33,258 nucleotides of DNA from Candidatus Kapaibacterium sp. Its GTDB lineage: Bacteria > Bacteroidota > Ignavibacteria > Kapaibacteriales > UBA7675. Below are positions 1 through 8,621 of this stretch, piece by piece. A model generated the notes under the pieces. That model was not told where the DNA came from. It did no database searches and worked only from the letters and a program-made list of their open reading frames with translations. Where the stretch lies: contig JANQRB010000179.1 of the NCBI GenBank assembly GCA_028284775.1, positions 1 through 33,258 on the forward strand, written 5' to 3'. The translations under genes and the position numbers were made by a program. Each line of letters starts with the position of its first letter. The first letter of the stretch is position 1.

Positions 1-1108
1 CTCGCAAAGCCCGTGTCAGGGTCTTTAGTTCGGTGGCATCGCCCACAGCCGTACCGGTGCCATGACCTTCGAAGAACGTGACGCTGCCCGCTTCATAGCC
101 GGCGCGCCGGTATGCGGCATTCAGGGCCTGGATCTGACCATCGACTTCGGGTCGCGTGATGCCGCCGCTGCCGTCGGATGACACGCCCCAGCCACGCAGG
201 ACCGCATAAATGCGATGCCCGGCCTCACGGGCGTCTTCATAGCGCATCAGAACAACGAAACCACAGCCCTCGCCCGGCCAGAAGCCCGCCGACCGCTCCT
301 CGTAAACGCGCATTTCCCGGGCAGCCAGGGCCCCTGTCTTGGCAAAACCGACAATCTCAAAGGGATCGAGACTGAGGTCAACGCCGCCCGCCAGGGCACA
401 GTCTATGTCGCCGGAGGCAATGGCATTACTTGCGGTGATAACGGCCAGTAAGGACGAGGCACATGCGCCGTCAACCGTGTAGCCGCCGCCGTGCAGATCG
501 TAGTGGTTGCAAATACGACCGGCAATAGTGTTCGAGAGCCCACCAGCCAAAGATTCTTCGCCGATCGGCGGAAAGGGCTTTTTGTACTGCTTCTCCATTC
601 TGACAAGCAATCGCCCGATATCCTGCGGCGACCAGCCCTCTTCCAGCATTGACGCTTCCAATGTCCGCCGGACAAAGGGCCAACGGAGACGCATGATATT
701 TGCGCGCGAAAACTCTCCGGTCAGCGAATTGCCGATAATGACGCCGCTGCGATGCTGCGGCAGACCCTTGCCGTCCGGAAAACCGGCATCAGCCAGTGCC
801 TGTCCGGCGACGTCAAGCGCCAGCCAATGTGCCAGATCCGCCGAGCGATAGGTATTGCCCGCAACTCGATAGTGCACGCGGTCGAAGTTGAAGCCATTGA
901 TGACTGCCGCTTCGGTGCCGTAGGTTTTGTCCGGCGCGCTGCGATCGGACGAATGATAGTCGTCCAGACGCAGGCGTTCATCCGGCAGACGCCGGAAGGC
1001 CCGTCGATGCGCCAGGACATTGTTCCAGAGTTCTTCCGGCGAGTCGGCGTCGGGATAGCGACAGCCCATCCCGACAATCGCAATATCATTGGTGGCAGAT
1101 CTATTCAT
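1..1108 (-). CDS. Enediyne-type iterative type I polyketide synthase (PKSE), N-terminal ketosynthase, partial
   Basis: The reading frame opens with ATG at 1108 and is still open at the window edge, so only the first 369 residues are present. It is a beta-ketoacyl synthase domain: IAIVGMGCRYPD at residues 9-20, the active-site cysteine C216 in VDGACASS, and the first catalytic histidine H349 in EGHGTGT. The second histidine lies beyond the edge. Stretches such as GNSLTGEFSRANIMRLRWP, GGLSNTIAGRICN, GFWPGEGCG and GWGVSSDGSGGITRPEV are, from memory of the family, characteristic of enediyne PKSs (SgcE/CalE8 type) rather than modular PKSs. In that family KS, AT, an ACP-like domain, KR, DH and a PPTase-like domain build a polyene from malonyl units. 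The nucleophile motif is GACASS, where actinobacterial members more often read GACSSS. The DUF1702 gene ends 24 bp upstream, and a GAGGA Shine-Dalgarno-like sequence precedes the start. The domain is certain; the enediyne subfamily is very likely. Confidence 0.9.
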   Translation of the reverse strand, partial: MNRSATNDIAIVGMGCRYPDADSPEELWNNVLAHRRAFRRLPDERLRLDDYHSSDRSAPDKTYGTEAAVINGFNFDRVHYRVAGNTYRSADLAHWLALDVAGQALADAGFPDGKGLPQHRSGVIIGNSLTGEFSRANIMRLRWPFVRRTLEASMLEEGWSPQDIGRLLVRMEKQYKKPFPPIGEESLAGGLSNTIAGRICNHYDLHGGGYTVDGACASSLLAVITASNAIASGDIDCALAGGVDLSLDPFEIVGFAKTGALAAREMRVYEERSAGFWPGEGCGFVVLMRYEDAREAGHRIYAVLRGWGVSSDGSGGITRPEVDGQIQALNAAYRRAGYEAGSVTFFEGHGTGTAVGDATELKTLTRALR

Positions 1109-1132
1109 AATGTTGATTGTTCCTCGTTTAGC

Positions 1133-2107
1133 TCAATTTGCTTGCAGATCGTGATCGATTGACGTTGCGGACAGCGAATCCGGCGCGGAGGCAGCCTCGA
1201 TTCGCGTCAGCCCGTGGTACTGGGTGTACCAGGCAGCGCCATTGCCGGCGGCAGTACTGGCCTGGCAGGCCTGCTCGTATCGCCGCCGCAATTCGCCGTC
1301 GATAGCGGACTCGATGTGAAAACGCCCCTCGTCGCTGTTGCTGCTGTGGACCTCGAGAGCGATGCCGACGCCGCGTAGTAGATACTCGCGCTGCGTACCG
1401 CGAAAGTGGTCTACGGCCTGCAGTATGCGGTCCGGCGCGGAGGCCTGGGTGAATCCCATTGCAAGTCCCAGACCGAGCCCCAAGGCTTCCGCCTGCTCTG
1501 GGTGGGCGTCCAGCACCGTACGCAGGGCTTGAAAATTATTCATGTACAGGAACCACAAAACACGGCCGACACCGTGGTAGGCAGCCTCGCGCTCTTCCGC
1601 GCCGGGCAGCGCTTCGATCGCTTTCCGGGCCTGGTCGTCAAGAATGCCGCGAAACATCACCGTCGCAAAGCCGAAGCCGTTATAGATCAGGGGACGATAC
1701 TTGGGATACCAGGGACAGTCGATCCAGTATGAGTCGTCGCTGCGCAGACGCGGTGCCGGATAGCGAGTACCGGCGCCATTCCAGAATCCATAGCCGACGA
1801 ATCGCATAACGCGAAAATCCGCGCTGTCGAAAATGCGTTCGGGCTGATAGCGCTGTAATCGCATCGCCGAACGACCGGCGACGCCCATTGCATGCCCTTC
1901 GTAGTAAAAAGCTTTGGCATGCCAAGGCAGCGCATCCGCCGTCTGACGCACCCGGGCGGCGGCGGCATTACGCAGTCCCAGGCTCGCTCCGTCGCCGAAA
2001 GCCTGCAGTACTTTGTCCGTAGTCTCCGCTGAACCCGGCTCCTGAAACGGGAAGCGCATCCCTTTGATGATCCGCGCTATCCACCACGCTGTTGTTGATC
2101 CGATCAT
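1133..2107 (-). CDS. DUF1702 family protein, enediyne cassette component (UnbL/E3-type)
   Basis: A protein of about 324 residues resembling the DUF1702 family, one of the conserved genes of unknown mechanism beside enediyne PKSs (called UnbL or E3 as I recall; that name mapping is from memory). Recognisable stretches are AFYYEGHAMGVAGRS, FVGYGFWNGAG, YNGFGFATVMFRGI and a Tyr/Trp-rich middle. No signal peptide or clear membrane helix is visible. ATG at 2107 is taken as the start; an in-frame GTG at 2119 would add four residues. It lies between the UnbU-like gene (81 bp upstream) and the PKS (24 bp downstream), all on the minus strand, so a shared transcript is likely. In characterised clusters these accessory genes are needed to take the PKS polyene towards the enediyne core; here that role is inferred. 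Confidence 0.85.
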   Translation of the reverse strand: MIGSTTAWWIARIIKGMRFPFQEPGSAETTDKVLQAFGDGASLGLRNAAAARVRQTADALPWHAKAFYYEGHAMGVAGRSAMRLQRYQPERIFDSADFRVMRFVGYGFWNGAGTRYPAPRLRSDDSYWIDCPWYPKYRPLIYNGFGFATVMFRGILDDQARKAIEALPGAEEREAAYHGVGRVLWFLYMNNFQALRTVLDAHPEQAEALGLGLGLAMGFTQASAPDRILQAVDHFRGTQREYLLRGVGIALEVHSSNSDEGRFHIESAIDGELRRRYEQACQASTAAGNGAAWYTQYHGLTRIEAASAPDSLSATSIDHDLQAN

Positions 2108-2188
2108 GCTGGTCTTCACTAGATAAAAAGAAAAATTCTTCCGATTGTTAACAAGGCAGAGACTAAGCCCAGGCGCTCAATTCGCTGT

Positions 2189-3058
2189 TTAGGATGCACG
2201 CGGCTGCAGCCTCTCCGGCGCGCTCTGCATTCCGGGAAGCCGCTCCATGAGAATCTCGAACCAGGGGCGGATGGCGCAGAGAATAAAGAGGGCGTAAAAC
2301 ATCGAAAAGCGCATTTCACTAAAGCGCATCAGCCCATCAAGCAGGGCAATGGCAAGGCCCCAGGCTACTTGCACCGCCGGTTTTGATGGCGATGTTTTCG
2401 GATCCGGCACCATCGATATAGTAAACAACATAAACTCGGCGCCCGTAATCGGGCCGAGCACAAAAATCAGTCCCCCCTGCCCCAGCGCCATGCGCAGCAG
2501 GCCCATTGTTACAAATCCCAGAGCCCATCCCAATACCAGCGGCAGACGATTCACACGATAGCTCATCAGCAGTCCGAATGACAGTACGATAACCGCCAAC
2601 ATAATCTCACCACCCCACTGCGAGCCCGGCGCAACCGTGGCTGTGCCGTGGCAAAGCAGCAAAGCCGCGACGATCCCGAAGTTCGATGGATTAAACACAT
2701 GGGTTCCGTTAACCCGAATCAGGTACTTGGAGCTGATCGACCAGATCGCGGCAATCACAAACACCCAGCCGTTAAAGGACTCAAGCAGCAGGCCGAGGCT
2801 CAGACCGGTTATCATGCCGCTGAGAGGTATCATGAGTTTGCGGGATTTAAGCAGCGTTATCACCAGGTCGATAAGGGCGCAGGTAACAATCGCTGCGCTG
2901 AGGTGAGCAAAGCTGATGTTAAAATAAAATACCAACTGGCCGAGTGCGGTATAGCCGCTGAGTATCGCCAGCAAGGTTAGGCGCGGGTCGCGAATATTCG
3001 GCATTATCCAGCGTATTCCCGATGCGCCGGCAGAAACGGCGGAGCCTTGTACCTTCAT
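2189..3058 (-). CDS. unbU: UnbU-like integral membrane protein of the enediyne cassette (RnfD/NqrB-related)
   Basis: A hydrophobic protein of 289 residues with about eight predicted membrane segments, for example LTLLAILSGYTALGQLVF, IVAALLLCHG and IMLAVIVLSFGLLMSY. The HVFNPSNFGIV motif resembles the NPSxxG segment of RnfD/NqrB-type membrane subunits, the family to which UnbU (E5) proteins are related. UnbU is one of the conserved unknowns beside enediyne PKSs and is thought to act at the cytoplasmic membrane. The start chosen is ATG at 3058, which overlaps the stop of the upstream TPR gene as ATGA (3055-3058), a sign of translational coupling. A GTG two codons earlier is possible. The acidic loop VPDPKTSPSKPA is also like the NqrB/RnfD loops. 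Assignment is from sequence pattern and context. Confidence 0.85.
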   Translation of the reverse strand: MKVQGSAVSAGASGIRWIMPNIRDPRLTLLAILSGYTALGQLVFYFNISFAHLSAAIVTCALIDLVITLLKSRKLMIPLSGMITGLSLGLLLESFNGWVFVIAAIWSISSKYLIRVNGTHVFNPSNFGIVAALLLCHGTATVAPGSQWGGEIMLAVIVLSFGLLMSYRVNRLPLVLGWALGFVTMGLLRMALGQGGLIFVLGPITGAEFMLFTISMVPDPKTSPSKPAVQVAWGLAIALLDGLMRFSEMRFSMFYALFILCAIRPWFEILMERLPGMQSAPERLQPRAS

Positions 3059-4089
3059 TTCCACATGAACCTCATATCGCTAAGCGGTTGTTCAAGATTG
3101 TTCATTCGCTTTTCGAGCAGGCGTTCCAGATGGGGCCGCACATCGTCATCTTCCCAACTGAGGCGTTTCTGGACGCGCAGACGAAATGCTTCTTCGGGCA
3201 GCATGGTTTTGGCGATCTGCCACCAGGAGCGCGCTTTCGACAGACGGCCTTCTCTGGCATAAGCGTCGCCGAGAGCCAGCGATAGCTCGGCCTTCAGCTC
3301 GGTACTGCCGCCGCCCACCTTCTGACCGATCGCAACACATTTCGCAAGGTCGGCGCTGGCGGCATCGGGAGCCGCTTTAATTTTTTCCGGCCATTCGAGG
3401 TCGAACGGACGATAGAGATAGTTCAAGCCGCGCGCATATAAAGCCGGAACATAGAACTGATTATCACCCGATGGCGCTTCGATAATGTCGGTGAGCACTT
3501 CAACAGCCTGCACACTCGCCGGTGCTTTAATTTCCAGGGCCGGAAACAAAAGCATATTGTCGATATACGACATCGCAAGCTGAAACTTCACTTCACGAAT
3601 TTTGTGCACGCGGTAGATGCTCTCGAAGGTGCGCATCGGCTCGTTAACAAGGTAATGCGGAAATTTGGGCGCCATACGGTTCTGATCGCTATGCTGCCGC
3701 AGCCAATCGCGTTTCGACCGCAGCACATGCATGCGAAAGTCGTTGGCGATAGCTAGATTGCGCGGGTCCTTCCGCATAGCTGTCTTAAACATTTTCAGTG
3801 CCGGCTCTGCCGTTCCGCGTTTGTATTGATGCACCGCCAGCGAAGCGGAAGAAATTGCGTGGTCGTGGCTTCCGCCGCGGTGAATTCCGCCGTCGATAAT
3901 TTCCTGCACCAGGCGCAGGCTGTCGATCTTATCAAGCCCTGCCATCGCCGGTGTAACGTGATCCGGAAGATCAGGCAGCGCTAACAGGCCGGACCGCTGA
4001 TAGGCGATGGTTATAAGAGCGATAAGCACCAACGCTCCGACCGCGATTAGTAGTTTGTACTTCAATGTTTGCCTCGTATACAAATGCAA
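3055..4089 (-). CDS. Membrane-anchored TPR-like protein inside the enediyne cassette
   Basis: A protein of up to 344 residues. An N-terminal helix (LLIAVGALVLIALITIAY) suggests an uncleaved anchor, followed by a periplasmic helical domain with TPR-like features: VHQYKRGTAEPALKMFKTAMRKDPRN near residues 87-112, and ALGDAYAREGRLSKARSWWQIAK near the C-terminus. TPR domains usually mediate protein contacts. No catalytic motif is recognisable. The longest frame starts at a TTG (4089); a second TTG at 4065 has a better-placed ACGAGG sequence, so the exact start is uncertain. It lies 43 bp after the UnbV-like gene and overlaps unbU by 4 bp (ATGA), so it is translated with the cassette although it is not among the five classical conserved genes. 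A scaffold for the exported UnbV-like and membrane UnbU-like proteins is an inference from its order and anchor. Confidence 0.8.
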   Translation of the reverse strand: MHLYTRQTLKYKLLIAVGALVLIALITIAYQRSGLLALPDLPDHVTPAMAGLDKIDSLRLVQEIIDGGIHRGGSHDHAISSASLAVHQYKRGTAEPALKMFKTAMRKDPRNLAIANDFRMHVLRSKRDWLRQHSDQNRMAPKFPHYLVNEPMRTFESIYRVHKIREVKFQLAMSYIDNMLLFPALEIKAPASVQAVEVLTDIIEAPSGDNQFYVPALYARGLNYLYRPFDLEWPEKIKAAPDAASADLAKCVAIGQKVGGGSTELKAELSLALGDAYAREGRLSKARSWWQIAKTMLPEEAFRLRVQKRLSWEDDDVRPHLERLLEKRMNNLEQPLSDMRFMWK

Positions 4090-4132
4090 AATTCCTTGTA
4101 GGCTGCGTGTTACGGCGACCTACGGGGCTGTT

Positions 4133-6010
4133 TTAAAGCGATTCTTCGATCGTGTGATACTTGTTGATCGCAAAGGCATCCGCGCCTGCGAAGGAAGCCA
4201 CCCTGCCGCTGGGCCACTTCACGACGACGCTGTCGATAGCGCTCCTGGCCCCCAGGCCAAAGTGGAGGCGCCGTTCGCTCTGCGAAGCGAATCCGTTAAC
4301 GGTATTCTGTTCCCGCACCTGCAGGACGCCGGCCGTAAAGATCTCGATTCGTGCACCGAGAGCATCCCGGCTGGACCGAAAGCTTTGTCCGTTTATCTGC
4401 AGCGCTGCATCCGGATTGCCTCGCAGCTCAAAGCCGATCCAGTTGCTGTGTTGCAGGTCGCTTTCATTTTTATACAGGCAATTCGGAGCGTCCTGATTGG
4501 CGAGGTACATATCGATATCGCCGTCATTATCGTAATCGGCAAGGGCAATGCCGCGGCCATTGTAGAGGTCGGTGATTCCACTGGAGAGAGCATACTCCAC
4601 GAAATTCAGATCTTTGCCGGTGCCGGGCAATTGAATAAAGAGACGGTTCGGCTCGTGACCGGAAAGATCGCGGTCGCCCATTGGCGGCCAGACTCGGGTG
4701 TCCGAGGCATTGTTTTTAGTCTGCGTCACCATTTCCTGCAATGCGAACCAATAGGTGTTGTCGCGATCGGTACCTGTCGCAAAGCCGTTGACCGTGAAGA
4801 TGTCCATCAGGCCGTCGTTGTTAAAATCGCAGAATTTACCGGCCCAGCCCCAGCCGCCATCATAGGTGCCGACGTCTTCACTGATGTTGTTAAACTTGCT
4901 ATTGCCCGGCATCGCAGCATCCGGACTGTTGAGCCACAACATATTGCCTTCGTCGGTTTTGTAGCGGCGCGCCAGAATATTCGTGACATAAATATCGAGA
5001 CGTCCGTCGGCATTGACATCGGCGATATCCACGTTCATTCCTTTCCACCAGTCGTTGCCGATTCCGGGATGACCGTCACCGTCTACCGCCATCTTAAATC
5101 GCGGCGGAAATTCGGTTGCGCCCGTGTTAAAGTAGAGCTCATCGGCGCCGAAGTCATTTGCAATGTAGAGGTCCGGCCAGCCGTCATTGTTCAGATCTCC
5201 GCTGCCGATATCCAGCGACCAGCCGGTATGGCCCAGGCCGACATCCAGCGAAACATCCCGAAAGCTGCCGTCACCATTGTTGTGATACAAAATATTGCGC
5301 CCGCCATTATCGGCATGCGTGAAGGTGGAGTGCATTACCTCGGTCGAGACGGGATTCCACAAGTCGTTGCGAAGCATCTGGCCGGTAGAAGCATCGCGGA
5401 CTTTTTCGGCGAAATAATTCGCTATCATAATGTCGGGCAGGCCGTCACGATTATAGTCGAAGGCCACCACGCCGTTGGCATAACCCCAATAGCCGAGGCC
5501 CGTCTGCTCCGTTGCGTCGCTGAAGCTGCCGTCGCCGTTGTTTTCAAAAAAGATATTCGGCGCCGCCCATTTCACAACATAAAGGTCCTGATCGCCATCG
5601 TTGTCATAGTCGACAAAGAGAGCGTCCATCGAAGCACCCTGCCGATTGCAATCGTGAACGCCGGCAATGGCGGCGACATCCTCAAAACGACCGTCGCCCC
5701 GATTGCGAAACAATCTGTTAAATGAGTCACGGCCACTGTTGGTAACGTAAAAGTCCTGCAGACCGTCGTTGTCAAAATCGGCAGCAGCGGCAGCGGCCCC
5801 CACGGAAGACAGCCAGGGCATTATGTTGTCAAATTCGGATGCGAGCTGCACCTTGCTGTGCACATTAACACATGCTACATCCGCACTGACATCGTTAAAA
5901 CGAATATTAAGGTCGGGAACGACCAGATCGACCGGCTTGACCATCCAGGAGCCGATTAACAGGATGGACAGCATCATGGCTATGGGGAGGTAACTTTTTA
6001 CTTTTTTCAT
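4133..6010 (-). CDS. unbV: UnbV-like FG-GAP/VCBS repeat protein with ASPIC/UnbV domain (CRTAC1 family)
   Basis: A protein of 625 residues with an N-terminal signal or anchor (MKKVKSYLPIAMMLSILLIG), then a beta-propeller of FG-GAP/VCBS repeats. Seven calcium-loop motifs of the form DxDxDGxxD are visible: DFDNDGLQD, DYDNDGDQD, DYNRDGLPD, DLNNDGWPD, DVNADGRLD, DFNNDGLMD and DYDNDGDID. The C-terminus is an ASPIC/UnbV domain (about residues 548-605) with LGARIEI, NGFASQSERRLHFGLG and VKWPSGRV. UnbV (E4) is one of the conserved enediyne-cassette genes and is predicted to be exported; its chemistry is not settled to my knowledge. ATG at 6010 is preferred because AGGTGAG lies upstream; an in-frame GTG at 6025 is possible. 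It is the first gene of the minus-strand operon. CRTAC1-like proteins also occur outside enediyne clusters, but here the DUF1702, UnbU and PKSE neighbours support the assignment. Confidence 0.9.
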   Translation of the reverse strand: MKKVKSYLPIAMMLSILLIGSWMVKPVDLVVPDLNIRFNDVSADVACVNVHSKVQLASEFDNIMPWLSSVGAAAAAADFDNDGLQDFYVTNSGRDSFNRLFRNRGDGRFEDVAAIAGVHDCNRQGASMDALFVDYDNDGDQDLYVVKWAAPNIFFENNGDGSFSDATEQTGLGYWGYANGVVAFDYNRDGLPDIMIANYFAEKVRDASTGQMLRNDLWNPVSTEVMHSTFTHADNGGRNILYHNNGDGSFRDVSLDVGLGHTGWSLDIGSGDLNNDGWPDLYIANDFGADELYFNTGATEFPPRFKMAVDGDGHPGIGNDWWKGMNVDIADVNADGRLDIYVTNILARRYKTDEGNMLWLNSPDAAMPGNSKFNNISEDVGTYDGGWGWAGKFCDFNNDGLMDIFTVNGFATGTDRDNTYWFALQEMVTQTKNNASDTRVWPPMGDRDLSGHEPNRLFIQLPGTGKDLNFVEYALSSGITDLYNGRGIALADYDNDGDIDMYLANQDAPNCLYKNESDLQHSNWIGFELRGNPDAALQINGQSFRSSRDALGARIEIFTAGVLQVREQNTVNGFASQSERRLHFGLGARSAIDSVVVKWPSGRVASFAGADAFAINKYHTIEESL

Positions 6011-6712
6011 GGTAATACTTCTCACCTGACTCCTGCGACGCCGGCAGATCAGCCTGCGCCACGCATCGATTATTGATTCACAGTTTTCAGTTAATCAGAT
6101 TTCTTTGCCTGATCTCCGACCCGGGTATCTTTAGTGTATGTCGTCACCGAAAGAATTCACCGATCCCCGCGCTGATCGAAAGGGCGGTTGATCTACGCCC
6201 GCCTATCGCCAGGGGGAAGTCACGCGAGTTCATAATGTTATCGTATGTAAGTACACTCGCAAGACGGCAGACAGCCGCCGGCCGCGTGAGCGAGAAACGC
6301 CCGCGCAGTAATATCCCCTCGGCGGAAGATAGCCGTGATACATACTGAAACGTGCAATTGCTGGCAGTGGAAGCGAAACACAACGATCATTGAATCGCCG
6401 CTATGCCCGCCGAATGCAGACAAGTGTTTCACTTCGGCAGTGATACGTTTCGGTACCTACTCTTGCAAGGATTGATGTGATTGGAGCCCCGGCTTTACGC
6501 TATTAGCGCAGCGTTCGACTTCAGTGCTCCTTTTGGTTTTCCGGCAAGTATGCTTTTTGGGCTGGTAGTATCCGCGGGCTGTCGCTTGCGCTGACTGGAT
6601 GGTCCTGTAAAGGCGATCCCGGGATTAACATACTTACGAATGGCAGTTCGTTTCGAGTGACCGGAAAAATTCGATGTCTATTGTCTTTGTTACAAATTTT
6701 ATCGAATTAAAG

Positions 6713-6770
6713 TAAAGCGTCGCGTGACCAGTACAAGGAATTTCTCGTTTTAGCAATGCGAGACGCTTTA
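6713..6770. promoter_or_regulatory. Widely spaced 9-bp inverted repeat
   Basis: TAAAGCGTC at 6713-6721 and GACGCTTTA at 6762-6770 are perfect reverse complements separated by 40 bp. They sit in the AT-rich control region between the divergent operons. No U-tract follows, so a terminator is unlikely. A regulator site pair or looping operator is possible, but no function is shown. Confidence 0.35.
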
Positions 6771-6814
6771 AGATTTCAGTGAATTGGATATTTGTTAAAC
6801 GCTGGATGCGCATA

Positions 6815-6830
6815 CTTTACAAAAGTAAAG
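6815..6830. promoter_or_regulatory. Palindrome CTTTAC-AAAA-GTAAAG
   Basis: A perfect 6-bp inverted repeat with a 4-bp spacer in the AT-rich divergent control region. The AGTAAAG half also occurs at 6711-6717 next to the 9-bp inverted repeat. It could be a dimeric regulator site or a small hairpin. Confidence 0.3.
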
Positions 6831-6963
6831 CCGCCAGGCTTCACATGCAATAAGCATATTTCTTATTTTCGCCTAGGTAAATATCTTATTTTTTTATCAG
6901 TGAATACCTTAGGGAATGTTAAGGGTTTTCCTTAGCAACACTCAGAATAAATCTGATAGCGTC

Positions 6964-6980
6964 ATCAGAGAAACCCTTAG
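6964..6980 (+). promoter_or_regulatory. AAACCCTTA box, copy 1
   Basis: The 17-mer ATCAGAGAAACCCTTAG matches ATCAGAAAAACCCTTAT at 15257-15273 in 15 of 17 positions. Further CCTTAG-type words lie just upstream (6907-6912 and 6930-6935), with TTAAGGG at 6919-6925 on the other orientation. Such clustering in a control region suggests a repeated protein-binding site; the protein is unknown. Confidence 0.35.
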
Positions 6981-7290
6981 AATCGAACGACGGCTCGACG
7001 CTGATTTCGTTACAAATATACGACTATCCCCATAATGGCCTCCATGCGGGGCACAAATAAGGAATACTCGCCGGCATTGATATTACTGCTGAAGAACGAA
7101 GCAAATCGTGGAGGCGGGTGTCACTCCTCAAGTCAGTCCGACCGCCAACCCGGCAGCGGCATCGACGATACGTCCGAATTTGAACTGAAAGACAGCCGTG
7201 CAACCGGGCATACAGATTGCCGTACAAAATTGACTTTCAATGTGTAAATTGGTTGTTCAGCTCGATTGTGGCTTTTGAAACAGATACATT

Positions 7291-8577
7291 ATGAGATTCG
7301 CTCGCACAGGATTGATCATCGTAGTCCTTGCTGCCGTCGCAATGGCGGCATGGTATTACGTACCGGGAAAACAAGATGATGACACGGAAATTGTCATCAG
7401 CCCCAAAGTGGGCCCCTTCAAAGTTTCGGTTACGACTACCGGCGAGTTGCGCGCCAAGAACTCCATTAAGATTCGCGGCCCCCGCAATGTGCCGGCGACT
7501 GGCATTTATCAACTCAATATCGCCGATATCGTCCCGGAGGGCACGCTTGTAATGAAGGGCGACTTTGTGGCGCAGCTTGACAAATCCGACCTTTCAGGGA
7601 AATTAAAAGACCTGCGCCTCAACATTCAGAAAGCCGAGTCACAGTACGAGCAGGCGCAACTCGATTCGGCGCTGAATTTATCGCAGGCGCGCGACAACCT
7701 GATCAATCTGGACTATTCCGCCGAAGAAGCCAAACTGCGCAAAGAACAGTCGGTTTATGAAGCCCCATCGGTGCGCCGTCAGGCGGAAATCGATTACGAA
7801 AAAGCCGAGCGCTCGCTTAAGCAGGCGCGCAAAAATTATCAGACTCAGGTAAAGCAGGCAATCGCCAAAATGCGGGAAGTGGAAGCCGAATTGCGTTCTC
7901 ACGAACAAAAGCTGACCGTTTTTCAGGATCTGATAGAAGAATTCACCGTGCGGGCGCCGGCCGACGGCATGGTCATTTATTCGCGCGAATACGGCGGCCG
8001 CAAGCGAGTAGTCGGGTCGGTGGTCTCCGCCTGGAATCCGGTCGTTGCTACTTTGCCGGATCTGAGCGAAATGGAGTCTTTTACCTATATCAACGAAATC
8101 GACATCCAACATGTAATAGTAGGTCAGATCGTGCAGGTCGGACTGGATGCGCTGCCCGACAAACGGCTGACCGGTATAGTCAAGGAAGTAGCCAATGTCG
8201 GCGAAAAGCGCCAGAATTCGGATTCAAAGGTATTCGAGGTTGTGATCGGAATTAACGAGAAGGATACGACTCTGCGCCCGTCGATGACGACTAGCAACGA
8301 CATCCTTGTCTCCGAAATCGAATCGGCGGTCTTTATACCGCTCGAGTCCATCCAGGTGCAGGACTCGGTGACTTTTGTCTACAAACAGACGCCCAACGGG
8401 ACGGTCAAGCAGCAAATCGAGCTTGGACTGATCAACGAAAATGAAGCGATAGTGGAACGCGGCATCAACTCCGATGACGCGATATATCTTTCAACTCCGC
8501 CGGATGCCGATCAATTGGGCTTCGTCCTTCTCGGCGACAACCAGCAGGAGCGGCGGGAACTCGAAGCCGGACTTTAG
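7291..8577 (+). CDS. Periplasmic adaptor (HlyD/MacA-type membrane fusion protein)
   Basis: A protein of 428 residues with one N-terminal membrane helix (LIIVVLAAVAMAAWYYV, about residues 8-24), a long charged coiled-coil hairpin (about residues 93-215, rich in K, E, Q and R) and C-terminal beta-barrel domains (VQVGLDALPDKRLTGIVKEV and FIPLESIQV). These are the features of RND/MacA-type adaptors that bridge an inner-membrane transporter to a TolC-like channel. ATG at 7291 is taken as the start. A MacB-type permease begins 44 bp downstream and a TolC-type gene follows, so this is the first gene of an efflux operon. It is transcribed away from the enediyne-type operon, which suggests, without proving, export of that product. 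Confidence 0.88.
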   Translation: MRFARTGLIIVVLAAVAMAAWYYVPGKQDDDTEIVISPKVGPFKVSVTTTGELRAKNSIKIRGPRNVPATGIYQLNIADIVPEGTLVMKGDFVAQLDKSDLSGKLKDLRLNIQKAESQYEQAQLDSALNLSQARDNLINLDYSAEEAKLRKEQSVYEAPSVRRQAEIDYEKAERSLKQARKNYQTQVKQAIAKMREVEAELRSHEQKLTVFQDLIEEFTVRAPADGMVIYSREYGGRKRVVGSVVSAWNPVVATLPDLSEMESFTYINEIDIQHVIVGQIVQVGLDALPDKRLTGIVKEVANVGEKRQNSDSKVFEVVIGINEKDTTLRPSMTTSNDILVSEIESAVFIPLESIQVQDSVTFVYKQTPNGTVKQQIELGLINENEAIVERGINSDDAIYLSTPPDADQLGFVLLGDNQQERRELEAGL

Positions 8578-8621
8578 GATCGGCCCCATCATCCCGCTTC
8601 ACGCGCTGCAGCGATTCGAGC

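Larger units (their letters stand above)
6011..7290. other. 1.28-kb divergent intergenic region
   Basis: This separates the minus-strand enediyne-type operon from the plus-strand efflux operon and should hold both promoters. Short frames here have no family resemblance and were not accepted as genes. The part from about 6660 to 7020 is clearly AT-rich. It contains a 9-bp inverted repeat, a small palindrome, two copies of GTTACAAAT (6689-6697 and 7009-7017), and a CCCTTAG-containing box that recurs near 15257. No -35/-10 pair could be placed confidently. Confidence 0.6.

Noticed and set aside
4007..5725. A 572-codon open frame on the plus strand
   Set aside because: It lies antisense to the well-supported UnbV-like gene, is rich in Ile/Val from reading the DxDxDG repeats backwards, and matches no family I know.
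7013..7020. TATATTTG on the minus strand, matching the Bacteroidota -7 element TAnnTTTG
   Set aside because: It is 1 kb from the unbV start and lacks a properly spaced TTTG at -33; a single short match is expected by chance.
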